Positions 41,604 through 50,138 of a stretch of DNA of 64,000 nt are shown piece after piece (the first letter of the stretch is position 1; every line of letters begins with the position of its first letter). Both the position numbers and the translations under genes were made by a program. Under the pieces are notes generated by a model that did not search any database, had not been told where the DNA came from, and saw nothing but the letters and a program-made list of their open reading frames with translations. Location of the stretch: contig NZ_LN827929.1 of assembly GCF_000981505.1 (NCBI RefSeq), positions 248,001 to 312,000 of the forward strand, given 5' to 3'. The stretch comes from Candidatus Methylopumilus planktonicus (lineage in GTDB: Bacteria > Pseudomonadota > Gammaproteobacteria > Burkholderiales > Methylophilaceae).

Positions 41604-42568
41604 TAATCTCTCGAGGTTACAAATTGTGTGAGCTCTAATAAAGCGTCTTTATACACAGAAGGTGCAATGTGTTGAATAAGCTTTTCAGCTTGTTCTATTT
41701 CTTCTTTTGCGAGTTGCCTTACGTAATCGAGCGCCTTAGTTTCTTCAACAGCATTCAAAACACTTTCTAACTCTGTTAACCCGCCATTTTCAATGACAGC
41801 TCTAATAATATTTTTTTGTTGGGCATTCCCTTTTTTCATAGCAAATAAAAGAGGTAGGGTAGGTTTACCTTCTGCAAGATCGTCCCCTAGATTTTTACCT
41901 ATATCGTCAGGGTTGCCTGATAAATCGAGGACATCATCTATAAGCTGAAAAGCAATTCCCATATGCTTACCAAATTGGGCTAGCGCTTTAATATCAGAAT
42001 CGTGAGCGCCACCGATAATGGCCCCCAGTTCGGCTGCAGATTCAAACAATTTAGCAGTTTTGTAATATACAACTTTTAAGTAATCCTCATCTTTAATAGA
42101 GGCGTTATGAATATTTAAAAGTTGCAATACTTCACCTTCTGCAATGGTATTTGTAGTGTTGGCTAATACTTCCATGACTTTCATATGATTGATTTTGACC
42201 ATCATTTGAAATGCTCTAGAGTAAATAAAATCCCCCACCAAAACACTCGCAGAATTTCCAAAAATGGTATTTGCGGTTTTGTGATTTCTTCGTTTCGTGG
42301 ATTGATCTACAACATCATCATGTAGGAGTGTGGCGGTATGAATAAACTCGATCACCGCGGCCAATTCATGATGCTCTTTTTGAATGGGACCAAATAAGCC
42401 ACCCACTAAAAGTAGAGTGCTAGGCCTTAGTCGTTTACCACCCCCTTGAATAATATGCCCTGCAACTTGGTTGATCAGTGGCACTTCAGAATGAAGAGAA
42501 GAGCGAATAACCTCATTCACAGCTAATAAATCACTTTTAATTGGGGATAAAATGGCGCTAAGAGTCAC
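41600..42568 (-). CDS. ispB: Octaprenyl (polyprenyl) diphosphate synthase
   Basis: A 322-residue trans-isoprenyl diphosphate synthase. First Asp-rich motif is LLHDDVVDQSTKRRN, second is QLIDDVLDLSGN; GGGKRLRP is the substrate loop. It makes the ubiquinone side chain. It is divergent from rplU, the classical ispB-rplU-rpmA-obgE layout of proteobacteria. The region between them (165 bases) carries the rplU promoter. Confidence 0.95.
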   Translation of the reverse strand: MTLSAILSPIKSDLLAVNEVIRSSLHSEVPLINQVAGHIIQGGGKRLRPSTLLLVGGLFGPIQKEHHELAAVIEFIHTATLLHDDVVDQSTKRRNHKTANTIFGNSASVLVGDFIYSRAFQMMVKINHMKVMEVLANTTNTIAEGEVLQLLNIHNASIKDEDYLKVVYYKTAKLFESAAELGAIIGGAHDSDIKALAQFGKHMGIAFQLIDDVLDLSGNPDDIGKNLGDDLAEGKPTLPLLFAMKKGNAQQKNIIRAVIENGGLTELESVLNAVEETKALDYVRQLAKEEIEQAEKLIQHIAPSVYKDALLELTQFVTSRDY

Positions 42569-42664
42569 AAAAACAAGGCTTAAATGTTATTAAAGACATA
42601 TTTTAACATAGCGCTCTTTCCGTGGTTTGCGACCAAAAAACCCTTATCTTTATCCCCGAAGAGT

Positions 42665-42693
42665 TTGCTTAACAGGTCTAATTTAAGTATAAT
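42665..42693 (+). promoter_or_regulatory. Promoter of rplU-rpmA
   Basis: TTGCTT (42665-42670) and a perfect TATAAT (42688-42693) are spaced by exactly 17 bases and lie 41 bases before the rplU ATG. This is the best sigma-70 match seen in the window. Confidence 0.8.
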
Positions 42694-42733
42694 TCGCGAT
42701 TCTTTTAAAGTTGTTAAAGTTTGAGGTTTTATC

Positions 42734-43048
42734 ATGTACGCAGTAATTAAAACAGGTGGTAAGCAATATCGCGTTAATCAAGGCGATAAGCTTAAGATTG
42801 AAAAAATAGCAGGTGATGTAGGGGCGAATGTCGTTCTAGATCAAATTTTAACAGTCGTTGATGGTGATAATGTGACTATAGGCTCGCCCATTGTAAGAGG
42901 CGCTAGCGTTACTGCCACCGTAGTGAGCCACGGACGTCATGATAAAGTGACAATTTTTAAAATGCGCCGTAGAAAACACTACCGCAAGTCTCAAGGTCAT
43001 AGACAAAGCTTTACTGAGATTCAAATCGATAAAATATCAGCTAAATAA
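42734..43048 (+). CDS. rplU: Large ribosomal subunit protein bL21
   Basis: A 104-residue L21 with the exact N-terminus MYAVIKTGGKQYRVNQGDKL and the RNA-binding end KMRRRKHYRKSQGHRQSFTEI. It is a 50S assembly protein. It heads the rplU-rpmA pair, with a strong promoter upstream and a terminator after rpmA. Length is typical (103-104). Confidence 0.99.
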   Translation: MYAVIKTGGKQYRVNQGDKLKIEKIAGDVGANVVLDQILTVVDGDNVTIGSPIVRGASVTATVVSHGRHDKVTIFKMRRRKHYRKSQGHRQSFTEIQIDKISAK

Positions 43049-43062
43049 TTTAAGGATTAATC

Positions 43063-43320
43063 ATGGCACATAAAAAAGCAGGCGGAAGTTCAAGAAACGG
43101 TCGTGACTCCCAAGCTAAACGCCTAGGCGTAAAGGCTTTCGGTGAGACAGTTGTTTCAGCTGGTAGCATTATCGTTCGCCAACGTGGCACCAAAATGCAC
43201 CCTGGCGTGAATGTAGGCATGGGCAAAGATCACACTCTTTTTGCAAAGGCTGACGGTAAGGTAACCTTTACCATCAAAGGCGCATTAAAACGTAAAACCG
43301 TTAATATTGTTCCAGTCTAA
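43063..43320 (+). CDS. rpmA: Large ribosomal subunit protein bL27
   Basis: An 85-residue L27: MAHKKAGGSSRNGRDSQAKR with no N-terminal extension to be removed, then VRQRGTKMHPGVNVGMGKDHTLFAKADG. L27 reaches the peptidyl transferase centre. It follows rplU by 14 bases and is ended by the hairpin at 43341-43367. Confidence 0.99.
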   Translation: MAHKKAGGSSRNGRDSQAKRLGVKAFGETVVSAGSIIVRQRGTKMHPGVNVGMGKDHTLFAKADGKVTFTIKGALKRKTVNIVPV

Positions 43321-43340
43321 GCAATCCTAAGATTCTTTAA

Positions 43341-43367
43341 AGCCCTGTCAGTTGATAGGGCTTTTTT
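43341..43367 (+). terminator. Rho-independent terminator after rpmA
   Basis: AGCCCTGTC (43341-43349) pairs with GATAGGGCT (43354-43362, one G-T pair) around a four-base loop, followed by a T run to 43367. It separates rpmA from obgE; some read-through is likely, since the obgE start follows 19 bases later. Confidence 0.88.
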
Positions 43368-43385
43368 ATTTGGTAAATTGATAAT

Positions 43386-44423
43386 ATGAAATTCATAGAC
43401 GAAGCAACCATTAAAATTTACGCAGGCGATGGCGGCAATGGCATTGCAACATTTCGTCGTGAAAAATACGAACCTATGGGAGGCCCAAGTGGTGGAGATG
43501 GCGGTCGGGGCGGCTCTGTATTTTTTGAAGCAGATCAAAATTTAAATACGCTTGTTGACTATCGCTATACCCGAACCTTAAAAGCACAAAGAGGTGAGAA
43601 TGGACGCAGTGCGGAATGTTATGGCGCGAAGGGTGAGGATTTAATATTACGAGTGCCTGTCGGCACGGTGATCTCAGATAAAGCGACTGGCGATTCCTAC
43701 GCTGATTTAAGCCATCATGGGGACAGGGCTCTTTTAGCCAAAGGCGGCAAAGGCGGTCTTGGCAATATTCATTTTAAATCGAGTATTAATCGAGCGCCGA
43801 GACAATGCACTAAGGGTGAGCCTGGAGAAGAGTTCGAGCTTTATCTTGAACTTAAAGTATTAGCCGATGTGGGTCTCCTGGGCATGCCAAATGCGGGTAA
43901 GTCCACCTTTATAAGATCTGTATCAGCTGCGAAACCAAAAGTAGCGGACTATCCTTTTACAACATTGCACCCTAATTTAGGCGTGGTGAGAGTAGGTGAG
44001 AATCAAAGTTTTGTGATTGCCGATATTCCTGGCCTTATTGAAGGCGCTTCAGAGGGCGCTGGTTTAGGACATCAATTCTTAAGACATCTTGCGAGAACTA
44101 CAATACTCTTACATTTAGTTGATATCGCACCTTTTGATCCTGCGATCAATCCAGTTGATGAAGCGCGCGCGATTGTGAATGAATTAAAAAAATATGATGA
44201 GCTTTTATATCAAAAACCACGCTGGTTGATATTAAATAAAATTGATATGGTGGAAGATGTTGCAGATAAGGTGAAAGCATTTGTTAAATCTTTTGGTTGG
44301 TCAGGTCCTGTATATTCAATCTCCGCAATTAAGGGAGTTGGTTGTAAAGAGCTTACATATGACATCATGACCTTTATTGAAGAGAATAAAAAAATTCAAA
44401 ATGAAATCGTTATTAGCGAATAG
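43386..44423 (+). CDS. obgE: GTPase ObgE/CgtA
   Basis: A 345-residue Obg GTPase. The glycine-rich N-terminal domain (about 1-158, FIDEATIKIYAGDGGNG and GPSGGDGGRGG) is followed by the G domain with G1 at GMPNAGKST, switch region DYPFTTLHPNLG, DIPGLIEGAS and NKID. Obg acts in 50S assembly and stress control. The C-terminal domain is short. The proB start lies inside its 3' end, overlapping by 23 bases. Confidence 0.98.
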   Translation: MKFIDEATIKIYAGDGGNGIATFRREKYEPMGGPSGGDGGRGGSVFFEADQNLNTLVDYRYTRTLKAQRGENGRSAECYGAKGEDLILRVPVGTVISDKATGDSYADLSHHGDRALLAKGGKGGLGNIHFKSSINRAPRQCTKGEPGEEFELYLELKVLADVGLLGMPNAGKSTFIRSVSAAKPKVADYPFTTLHPNLGVVRVGENQSFVIADIPGLIEGASEGAGLGHQFLRHLARTTILLHLVDIAPFDPAINPVDEARAIVNELKKYDELLYQKPRWLILNKIDMVEDVADKVKAFVKSFGWSGPVYSISAIKGVGCKELTYDIMTFIEENKKIQNEIVISE

Positions 44424-45519
44424 TCATCGCATTATTATTAAAGTGGGCTCTAGCCTACTCACCAACCACGGTGAAGGGTTAGATCAAAAAGCTATTGCTT
44501 CATGGGTAGAGCAGATCGCTCATCTTGTTAAATCAGGCAAAGAAATTGTTTTGGTTTCAAGTGGCGCCGTCGCTGAAGGCATGCAAAGACTTGGTTGGAA
44601 AGTAAGACCAACTTTAATTAATGAATTACAAGCAGCAGCGGCTATTGGTCAAATGGGTTTAGTACAAATTTATGAAAAGAATTTTTCACAGCACGCATTA
44701 AAAGCTGCACAGATTTTATTAACGCATGATGATCTTGCTGATCGGAAAAGATATCTCAATGCGCGCTCTACATTAAATACACTTTTAGAACTTAAAGTGA
44801 TTCCAATTATCAACGAAAACGACACAGTAGTGACGGATGAAATTCGTTTTGGTGATAACGATACACTGGCTTCATTAGTCGCTAATCTTATTGAAGCCGA
44901 CCTCTTAATCATTTTGACAGATCAACCAGGACTATTTTCCGAAGACCCAAGAAAAAATAAAGAAGCTAAGCTTATTCATCATGGTATTGCAGGTGACCTA
45001 TCTCTAGAAGTAATGGCTGGTGGTGCAGGCTCTTCAATTGGTACAGGCGGTATGCTCACTAAAGTTTTAGCAGCTAAACGCGCATCTAGAAGTGGCGCGC
45101 ATACGATCATTGCATCTGGTAAAGAAGCAAATGTTTTAATTCGACTGAATCAAGGTGAAACCATAGGGACTCATCTAGAAAGCAAACAATTAAAAGTTGC
45201 AGCAAGAAAACAATGGCTTGCCGATCATTTGCAATTAAGAGGTAAGTTGATATTAGATGATGGCGCTGTCGACGCACTTAAAAAAGAAGGTAAAAGTTTA
45301 TTGCCTATTGGTGTTATTTCGGTTGAAGGAGATTTTGATCGAGGAGAAGTTGTGGTTTGTTTGGATACAAAGGGTGGAGAGATTGCGCGTGGACTCATTA
45401 ATTATAATGCAGCCGAAACAAAAAAAATTATGGGCAAGTCTACAAATTTGATAGAAAATTTATTAGGTTATATTGATCAACCTTCTTTGATTCATCGAGA
45501 TAATTTAATTTTACTTTAA
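44401..45519 (+). CDS. proB: Glutamate 5-kinase
   Basis: A 372-residue enzyme with an amino acid kinase domain (about 1-260: IIIKVGSSLLTN, VSSGAVAEGMQRLGW, INENDTVVTDEIRFGDNDTL) and a C-terminal PUA domain (about 280-365). The ATG at 44401 gives the standard start; an ATG 24 bases earlier lies deeper in obgE. It does the first step of proline synthesis. Position after obgE is conserved in betaproteobacteria. Confidence 0.97.
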   Translation: MKSLLANSHRIIIKVGSSLLTNHGEGLDQKAIASWVEQIAHLVKSGKEIVLVSSGAVAEGMQRLGWKVRPTLINELQAAAAIGQMGLVQIYEKNFSQHALKAAQILLTHDDLADRKRYLNARSTLNTLLELKVIPIINENDTVVTDEIRFGDNDTLASLVANLIEADLLIILTDQPGLFSEDPRKNKEAKLIHHGIAGDLSLEVMAGGAGSSIGTGGMLTKVLAAKRASRSGAHTIIASGKEANVLIRLNQGETIGTHLESKQLKVAARKQWLADHLQLRGKLILDDGAVDALKKEGKSLLPIGVISVEGDFDRGEVVVCLDTKGGEIARGLINYNAAETKKIMGKSTNLIENLLGYIDQPSLIHRDNLILL

Positions 45520-45540
45520 GATTTTTAAAGGGAGTTTTGT

Positions 45541-46041
45541 ATGTCAGAAAATAAAAAACTTGTCGCCATTATTATGGGATCTGACAGTGATTGGCCGGTG
45601 ATGAAATTTGCAGCACAGATGCTTGCAGATTTTGATGTGCCTTATGAAGCTAAAGTTATTTCAGCGCATCGAACGCCAGATTTGATGTTTAAATTTGCTG
45701 AACATGCCTCACAAGAAGGTTATCAAATTATCATTGCAGGCGCAGGAGGTGCAGCTCATCTGCCTGGCATGGTTGCTTCTAAAACCACATTACCCGTATT
45801 AGGCGTTCCGATTCCTTCAAAACATCTTCAAGGCCAAGATTCTTTATTATCTATTGTACAAATGCCAAGAGGTATTCCTGTAGCAACTTTTGCTATCGGT
45901 GAAGCAGGGGCTGCAAATGCAGGCCTTTTTGCAGTATCTATTTTGGCGCATGAAAATAAAACATTAGCTAAAAAGCTTGAAGTGTTTAGAGAGAAGCAAG
46001 CTAAAAAAGTTATCGATATGAATTTGTCGGAGAAGCCTTGA
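45541..46041 (+). CDS. purE: N5-carboxyaminoimidazole ribonucleotide mutase
   Basis: A 166-residue class I PurE with the active-site motif MGSDSDWPVM (residues 13-22), SAHRTPD and AGAGGAAHLPGMVAS. It moves the carboxyl group from N5-CAIR to CAIR in purine synthesis. A GGGAG ribosome site precedes it. Its stop overlaps the TTG start of purK, so the two steps are made from one message. Confidence 0.98.
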   Translation: MSENKKLVAIIMGSDSDWPVMKFAAQMLADFDVPYEAKVISAHRTPDLMFKFAEHASQEGYQIIIAGAGGAAHLPGMVASKTTLPVLGVPIPSKHLQGQDSLLSIVQMPRGIPVATFAIGEAGAANAGLFAVSILAHENKTLAKKLEVFREKQAKKVIDMNLSEKP

Positions 46042-47189
46042 GTCAACTAGATCAACCGCTTTTACCTTCAGCTATGCTTGGCATTCTTGGAGGCGGCCAG
46101 TTAGGTCGTTTTTTTGTGATTGCAGCCCATGAGATGGGCTTCAAGGTTACTGTATTAGATCCGGATCCAAAAAGTCCTGCAGGGGCTATTGCAGATATTC
46201 ATTTATGTAAGTCTTATGATGATGTTTCGGCATTGGAAGTCATGAGAAACACATGTCAAGGCGTAACCACTGAATTTGAAAATGTTCCTGCAGACAGTAT
46301 GGAATTCTTATCAAAAAAGATACATGTAAGCCCTTCACCAGAGTCTGTAAGAGTGGCCCAGTATCGCGTTCTTGAAAAAACTTTTTTAAAAGAATCAGGG
46401 CTTCCTGTAGGTCCTTTTGAAATCATTCGAGAAGACAAAGATATACCTTCAGATACTTCTTCTATTTATCCTGCTATTTTAAAAGTCGCTCGCTTTGGTT
46501 ATGACGGCAAAGGTCAAGCAAGAGTTGCTTCACAAAAAGAAGTGATAGTGGCTTTTCATCAATTCTCAAGTCAGGAATGTGTTTTAGAAAAAATGCTTCC
46601 TTTAGATATGGAAGTTTCTTTAGTTTTGGCGAGAGATCAATTAGGCCATATGGAGACATTTAGTGTAGCGGAGAATATTCATACTAACGGTATTTTAGAT
46701 ATCTCCATTGTGCCGGCTCGCTCAACACAATTGATTAATGATTTAGTGGACCAACTTGCAAAGCAAGTAGCTCAAGCGCTTAATTATGTAGGCGTGTTGG
46801 GTGTTGAATTCTTTATTAGCGAGGGTAAGGTTTTTGTAAATGAGATTGCTCCTAGACCCCATAATTCTGGTCATTACACCATTGACGCCTCTGTGACGAA
46901 TCAATTTGAACAGCAAGTGAGAGTGCTAGCAGGTCTTCCTCTTGGAAACCCTAGACTTCATTCATCCGCTGTCATGGTTAATCTCTTAGGTGATGTCTGG
47001 ACAAAAAATGGACAAAAAGAACCTGACTGGGGTATGGCCAGTAATGAATCCGGTTTAAAAATGCATCTTTATGGAAAACATGAAGCAAGACCAGGCCGAA
47101 AGATGGGCCACTTTACCGTATTAGATAAAAACTTAGATATAGCTTTCGATAAGGCTATAAAGGTAAGAAAGCTTTTGGGGATTGCTTAG
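46038..47189 (+). CDS. purK: N5-carboxyaminoimidazole ribonucleotide synthase
   Basis: A 383-residue ATP-grasp enzyme. The N-terminal GILGGGQLGRFFVIAA, the ATP-binding segment around ILKVARFGYDGKGQ and the metal-site region NEIAPRPHNSGHYTIDA are typical. It carboxylates AIR at N5. The TTG at 46038 overlaps the purE stop (TTGA) and gives the usual ten residues before GILGGG; an ATG at 46074 is the alternative. A perfect hairpin follows the gene. Confidence 0.96.
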   Translation: MSQLDQPLLPSAMLGILGGGQLGRFFVIAAHEMGFKVTVLDPDPKSPAGAIADIHLCKSYDDVSALEVMRNTCQGVTTEFENVPADSMEFLSKKIHVSPSPESVRVAQYRVLEKTFLKESGLPVGPFEIIREDKDIPSDTSSIYPAILKVARFGYDGKGQARVASQKEVIVAFHQFSSQECVLEKMLPLDMEVSLVLARDQLGHMETFSVAENIHTNGILDISIVPARSTQLINDLVDQLAKQVAQALNYVGVLGVEFFISEGKVFVNEIAPRPHNSGHYTIDASVTNQFEQQVRVLAGLPLGNPRLHSSAVMVNLLGDVWTKNGQKEPDWGMASNESGLKMHLYGKHEARPGRKMGHFTVLDKNLDIAFDKAIKVRKLLGIA

Positions 47190-47190
47190 A

Positions 47191-47213
47191 TCAAAGAGAG
47201 AATCTCTCTTTGA
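47191..47213. terminator. Perfect hairpin between convergent purK and rpsT
   Basis: TCAAAGAGAG (47191-47200) pairs with CTCTCTTTGA (47204-47213) around a three-base loop. It fills the 26-base gap between two convergent stops, where a bidirectional terminator is expected, but neither side has a clear T run. Confidence 0.6.
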
Positions 47214-47215
47214 AA

Positions 47216-47479
47216 TTAAGCCATTGATTTGATTGCTGCGTTTAAGCGTTGCTTATGACGTGACGCTTTGTTTTTATGAATAATCTTTTTATCAGCGATA
47301 CGGTCAATAACTGAAACGTTTTCTTGGAAAGATGTTTTCGCAGCTGTTTTATCACCAGTTTGAATTGCTTTTAAAATCTTTTTAATTGCAGTACGCAAAG
47401 TTGAACGCAAACTTGCATTGTGAGCTCGTTGCTTCGTTGCTTGGCGGGCACGTTTTCTAGCTTGTGCGGTATTTGCCAT
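47216..47479 (-). CDS. rpsT: Small ribosomal subunit protein bS20
   Basis: An 87-residue, very basic protein with the S20 pattern MANTAQARKRARQATKQRAHN at the start and HKNKASRHKQRLNAAIKSM at the end. It binds 16S rRNA in the 30S body. The gene is alone on the minus strand, divergent from murJ, with a 212-base region between them. Its leader contains a small hairpin (47538-47556), and rpsT is self-regulated in E. coli. Confidence 0.98.
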   Translation of the reverse strand: MANTAQARKRARQATKQRAHNASLRSTLRTAIKKILKAIQTGDKTAAKTSFQENVSVIDRIADKKIIHKNKASRHKQRLNAAIKSMA

Positions 47480-47691
47480 GTTTATCCTTTAGTTAATATC
47501 TTTTATTACGAAGGCGAGAATTTTAGCGATATTTGAGGTTTTATACAAGATAAAACGCTCATTTTAGCCCTAAATTTAAGTCATATCCCCTTGATGTTCT
47601 AAGCTTATCAATATTTTTGTCGGAAACCTTGATAAAACGACCTCCATGTTAAAATCTTTGTAATTTAGTGACACTTAAATAGATAAATTCA

Positions 47692-49227
47692 ATGAATCTT
47701 CTTAAAGCACTCGCAACCGTCGGAAGCATGACTTTCGTATCAAGAATTTTAGGTTTTGTGAGGGATAGCTTGATAGCCAAAATCTTTGGCGCGGGTATGG
47801 AAACAGATGCTTTTTTTGTGGCTTTCAAAATTCCCAATCTATTAAGGCGCATTTCAGCAGAGGGCGCTTTCTCCCAAGCCTTTGTCCCCATCCTTGCTGA
47901 GTATAAAAACAAACGTAGTTATGAGGCGACACACCTCTTGATTAATCATGTATGTTCATTATTAAGTCTTTTTCTAATAGCGATTACATGCATTGGTATT
48001 TTTGCGGCACCTTGGCTTGTCTATATTAGTGCGCCAGGTTTTATTGAGCATTCTGAAAAGTTTCAGCTCACTGTTGATTTATTAAGGATCACCTTTCCTT
48101 ATATCTTTTTTATTTCCTTAGTGTCTATGGCTGGCGGCATTCTGAACACTTTCAATAAATTCTCAGTGCCTGCTTTAACGCCTGTATGGCTTAATTTGTC
48201 TTTTATTTTTGCAGCATTATTTTTTGCCGATTATTTTGATCGGCCTATTCTCGTATTGGCTTGGGCTGTATTTGTTGGAGGTGTCCTCCAGTTAATTTTT
48301 CAGATTCCCTTCTTAAGAGAAATTGGGTTTATTCCTAAATATCAATTGGATCTTAAAGATGAAGGTGTATGGAGAATTATTAAACTCATGGGACCTGCAA
48401 TTTTCGGGGTATCTATTGCGCAACTATCTTTGCTTATTAATACTATCTTTGCATCATTTCTCGAGACCGGAAGTATTTCATGGTTGTATTATGCGGATCG
48501 ACTCATGGAGTTTCCAGCAGGCGTTTTAGGAGTAGCACTGGGCACGATTTTACTTCCAAGTCTTTCGAAATCTTTTTCAGGCAAAGATCAAAAAGAATAC
48601 TCAGGCTTACTTGATTGGGGGCTACGACTCACTTTTATTCTTGCAGCGCCTGCGGCTGTTGCATTGGCTGTGTTATCACTCCCTTTAATTGCAACCTTAT
48701 TTCACTATGGCGCTTTTAATACGCATGACGTTTTGATGACCCAACAAGCTACCATTGCATACAGCTTTGGACTGATGGGCCTCATCATGATTAAAGTATT
48801 AGCACCTGGATTTTACGCAAGACAGAATATTAAAACGCCAGTCAAAATTGCACTATTTACTTTATTCTCGACACAGTTCATGAATATGATATTTATTGGG
48901 CAGTTTAAACATGCAGGTTTGGCGCTCGCGATTGGTTTAGGAGCATGCCTAAATGCAAGTCTTCTTTATTATCATTTAAGAAAAGGTAATTATTACAAAC
49001 CACATGCAGGATGGGGGCAATTTTTAATAAAACTTTTTGTGGCTTTAGTTTTAATGGGCCTCACCTTGTTTTATTTAAAAGGAGATTCAACGCTTTGGCT
49101 TGAGTATTCTATTTCAAAAAGATTGATTTACTTAGTGATGCTCATTCTTGCCGGGTCTGTTGTTTACTTTGGTTCACTATGGATGATGGGATTAAGACTT
49201 CAATCATTCATTCGAAGAGCTATTTAA
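47692..49227 (+). CDS. murJ: Lipid II flippase MurJ
   Basis: A 511-residue MOP-superfamily protein with about 14 membrane helices. The start KALATVGSMTFVSRILGFVRDSLIAKIFGAG and the segment AFFVAFKIPNLLRRISAEGAFSQAFVP are MurJ signatures with the essential Arg residues. It flips lipid II for peptidoglycan synthesis. The 211 bases before it hold rpsT control sequences and no gene. It is followed by ribF. Confidence 0.97.
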   Translation: MNLLKALATVGSMTFVSRILGFVRDSLIAKIFGAGMETDAFFVAFKIPNLLRRISAEGAFSQAFVPILAEYKNKRSYEATHLLINHVCSLLSLFLIAITCIGIFAAPWLVYISAPGFIEHSEKFQLTVDLLRITFPYIFFISLVSMAGGILNTFNKFSVPALTPVWLNLSFIFAALFFADYFDRPILVLAWAVFVGGVLQLIFQIPFLREIGFIPKYQLDLKDEGVWRIIKLMGPAIFGVSIAQLSLLINTIFASFLETGSISWLYYADRLMEFPAGVLGVALGTILLPSLSKSFSGKDQKEYSGLLDWGLRLTFILAAPAAVALAVLSLPLIATLFHYGAFNTHDVLMTQQATIAYSFGLMGLIMIKVLAPGFYARQNIKTPVKIALFTLFSTQFMNMIFIGQFKHAGLALAIGLGACLNASLLYYHLRKGNYYKPHAGWGQFLIKLFVALVLMGLTLFYLKGDSTLWLEYSISKRLIYLVMLILAGSVVYFGSLWMMGLRLQSFIRRAI

Positions 49228-49236
49228 GTTTTTGTG

Positions 49237-50133
49237 ATGCAAGTCTTTCGCCATTTTCCACTAAGTTTAGAAACGCCTATTGGCCTGACTATTGGCAATT
49301 TTGATGGTGTACATATAGGTCATCAAGCGCTTATTCAAAAACTTATAGAGGAATCTATAAGAAGAAAAATTACACCATCGGTGATGACTTTTGAACCGCA
49401 TCCCAAAGAATTCTTTGTGCCCAAAAATGCACCTACTCGACTTACGAGCTTAAGAGAAAAGCTAGAGTTTTTTTTAAGCTGTGGCGTTCAAAATGTTTTT
49501 GTTTGTGCTTTTAATAAAAATTTTGCAGGTATTTCTAGTGAAGTGTTTATGCATCAAATATTAAAAGAGCAATTAAAAACAAAAATCATCATCGTCGGAG
49601 ATGATTTCCGTTTTGGAGCGCAGCGACTAGCAGGCATAAAAGACTTAAGAAAAAGTGGATTTGAATTATTCGAAATTCCAGAAATTAATGTGAAAGGCAA
49701 GCGCGTATCAAGTACGTCAATTAGAGAAGCGCTTAATGCGGGCCGTATTAAGTCAGTCACTGCATTCTTAGGAAGGCCTTACACGATTAGTGGAAAAGTG
49801 GTTGAAGGTGACAAGCGCGGAAGGCAAATGGGCTTCCCAACTGCTAATATTCATATGAAGCATACGAGACCGGCGCTAACAGGGGTATATGCGGTAAAAT
49901 TAGGAAATAGAAATGGCGTTGCTAATCTTGGAATCAGACCTACAGTTGCAGGCATCCCGAAACTTTTGCTAGAAGTTCATTTGCTTAATTTCAATGAAGA
50001 TATTTATGGGCAGCATGTTCAGGTGACTTTTCTGGAAAAGATTAGAGATGAAATGAAATTTGAAAATATTAATGCACTCATTGAACAGATTAAAAAAGAC
50101 GTAATACATGCAACACGTTTTTTTGAAAAATAA
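49237..50133 (+). CDS. ribF: Bifunctional riboflavin kinase / FAD synthetase
   Basis: A 298-residue RibF. The N-terminal adenylyltransferase half carries TIGNFDGVHIGHQALI (HIGH-like) and SSTSIREAL; the C-terminal flavokinase half carries GDKRGRQMGFPTANI. It makes FMN and then FAD from riboflavin, supplying the large FAD enzyme and others. The ATG at 49237 is chosen over a GTG three bases earlier. It precedes ileS, the conserved order in proteobacteria. Confidence 0.96.
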   Translation: MQVFRHFPLSLETPIGLTIGNFDGVHIGHQALIQKLIEESIRRKITPSVMTFEPHPKEFFVPKNAPTRLTSLREKLEFFLSCGVQNVFVCAFNKNFAGISSEVFMHQILKEQLKTKIIIVGDDFRFGAQRLAGIKDLRKSGFELFEIPEINVKGKRVSSTSIREALNAGRIKSVTAFLGRPYTISGKVVEGDKRGRQMGFPTANIHMKHTRPALTGVYAVKLGNRNGVANLGIRPTVAGIPKLLLEVHLLNFNEDIYGQHVQVTFLEKIRDEMKFENINALIEQIKKDVIHATRFFEK

Positions 50134-50138
50134 AATAT

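Noticed and set aside
47538..47635. Inverted repeats GTTTTAT/ATAAAAC and TTATCAA/TTGATAA between rpsT and murJ
   Set aside because: Short and AT-only stems, expected by chance at this base composition; noted only as possible parts of the rpsT leader.
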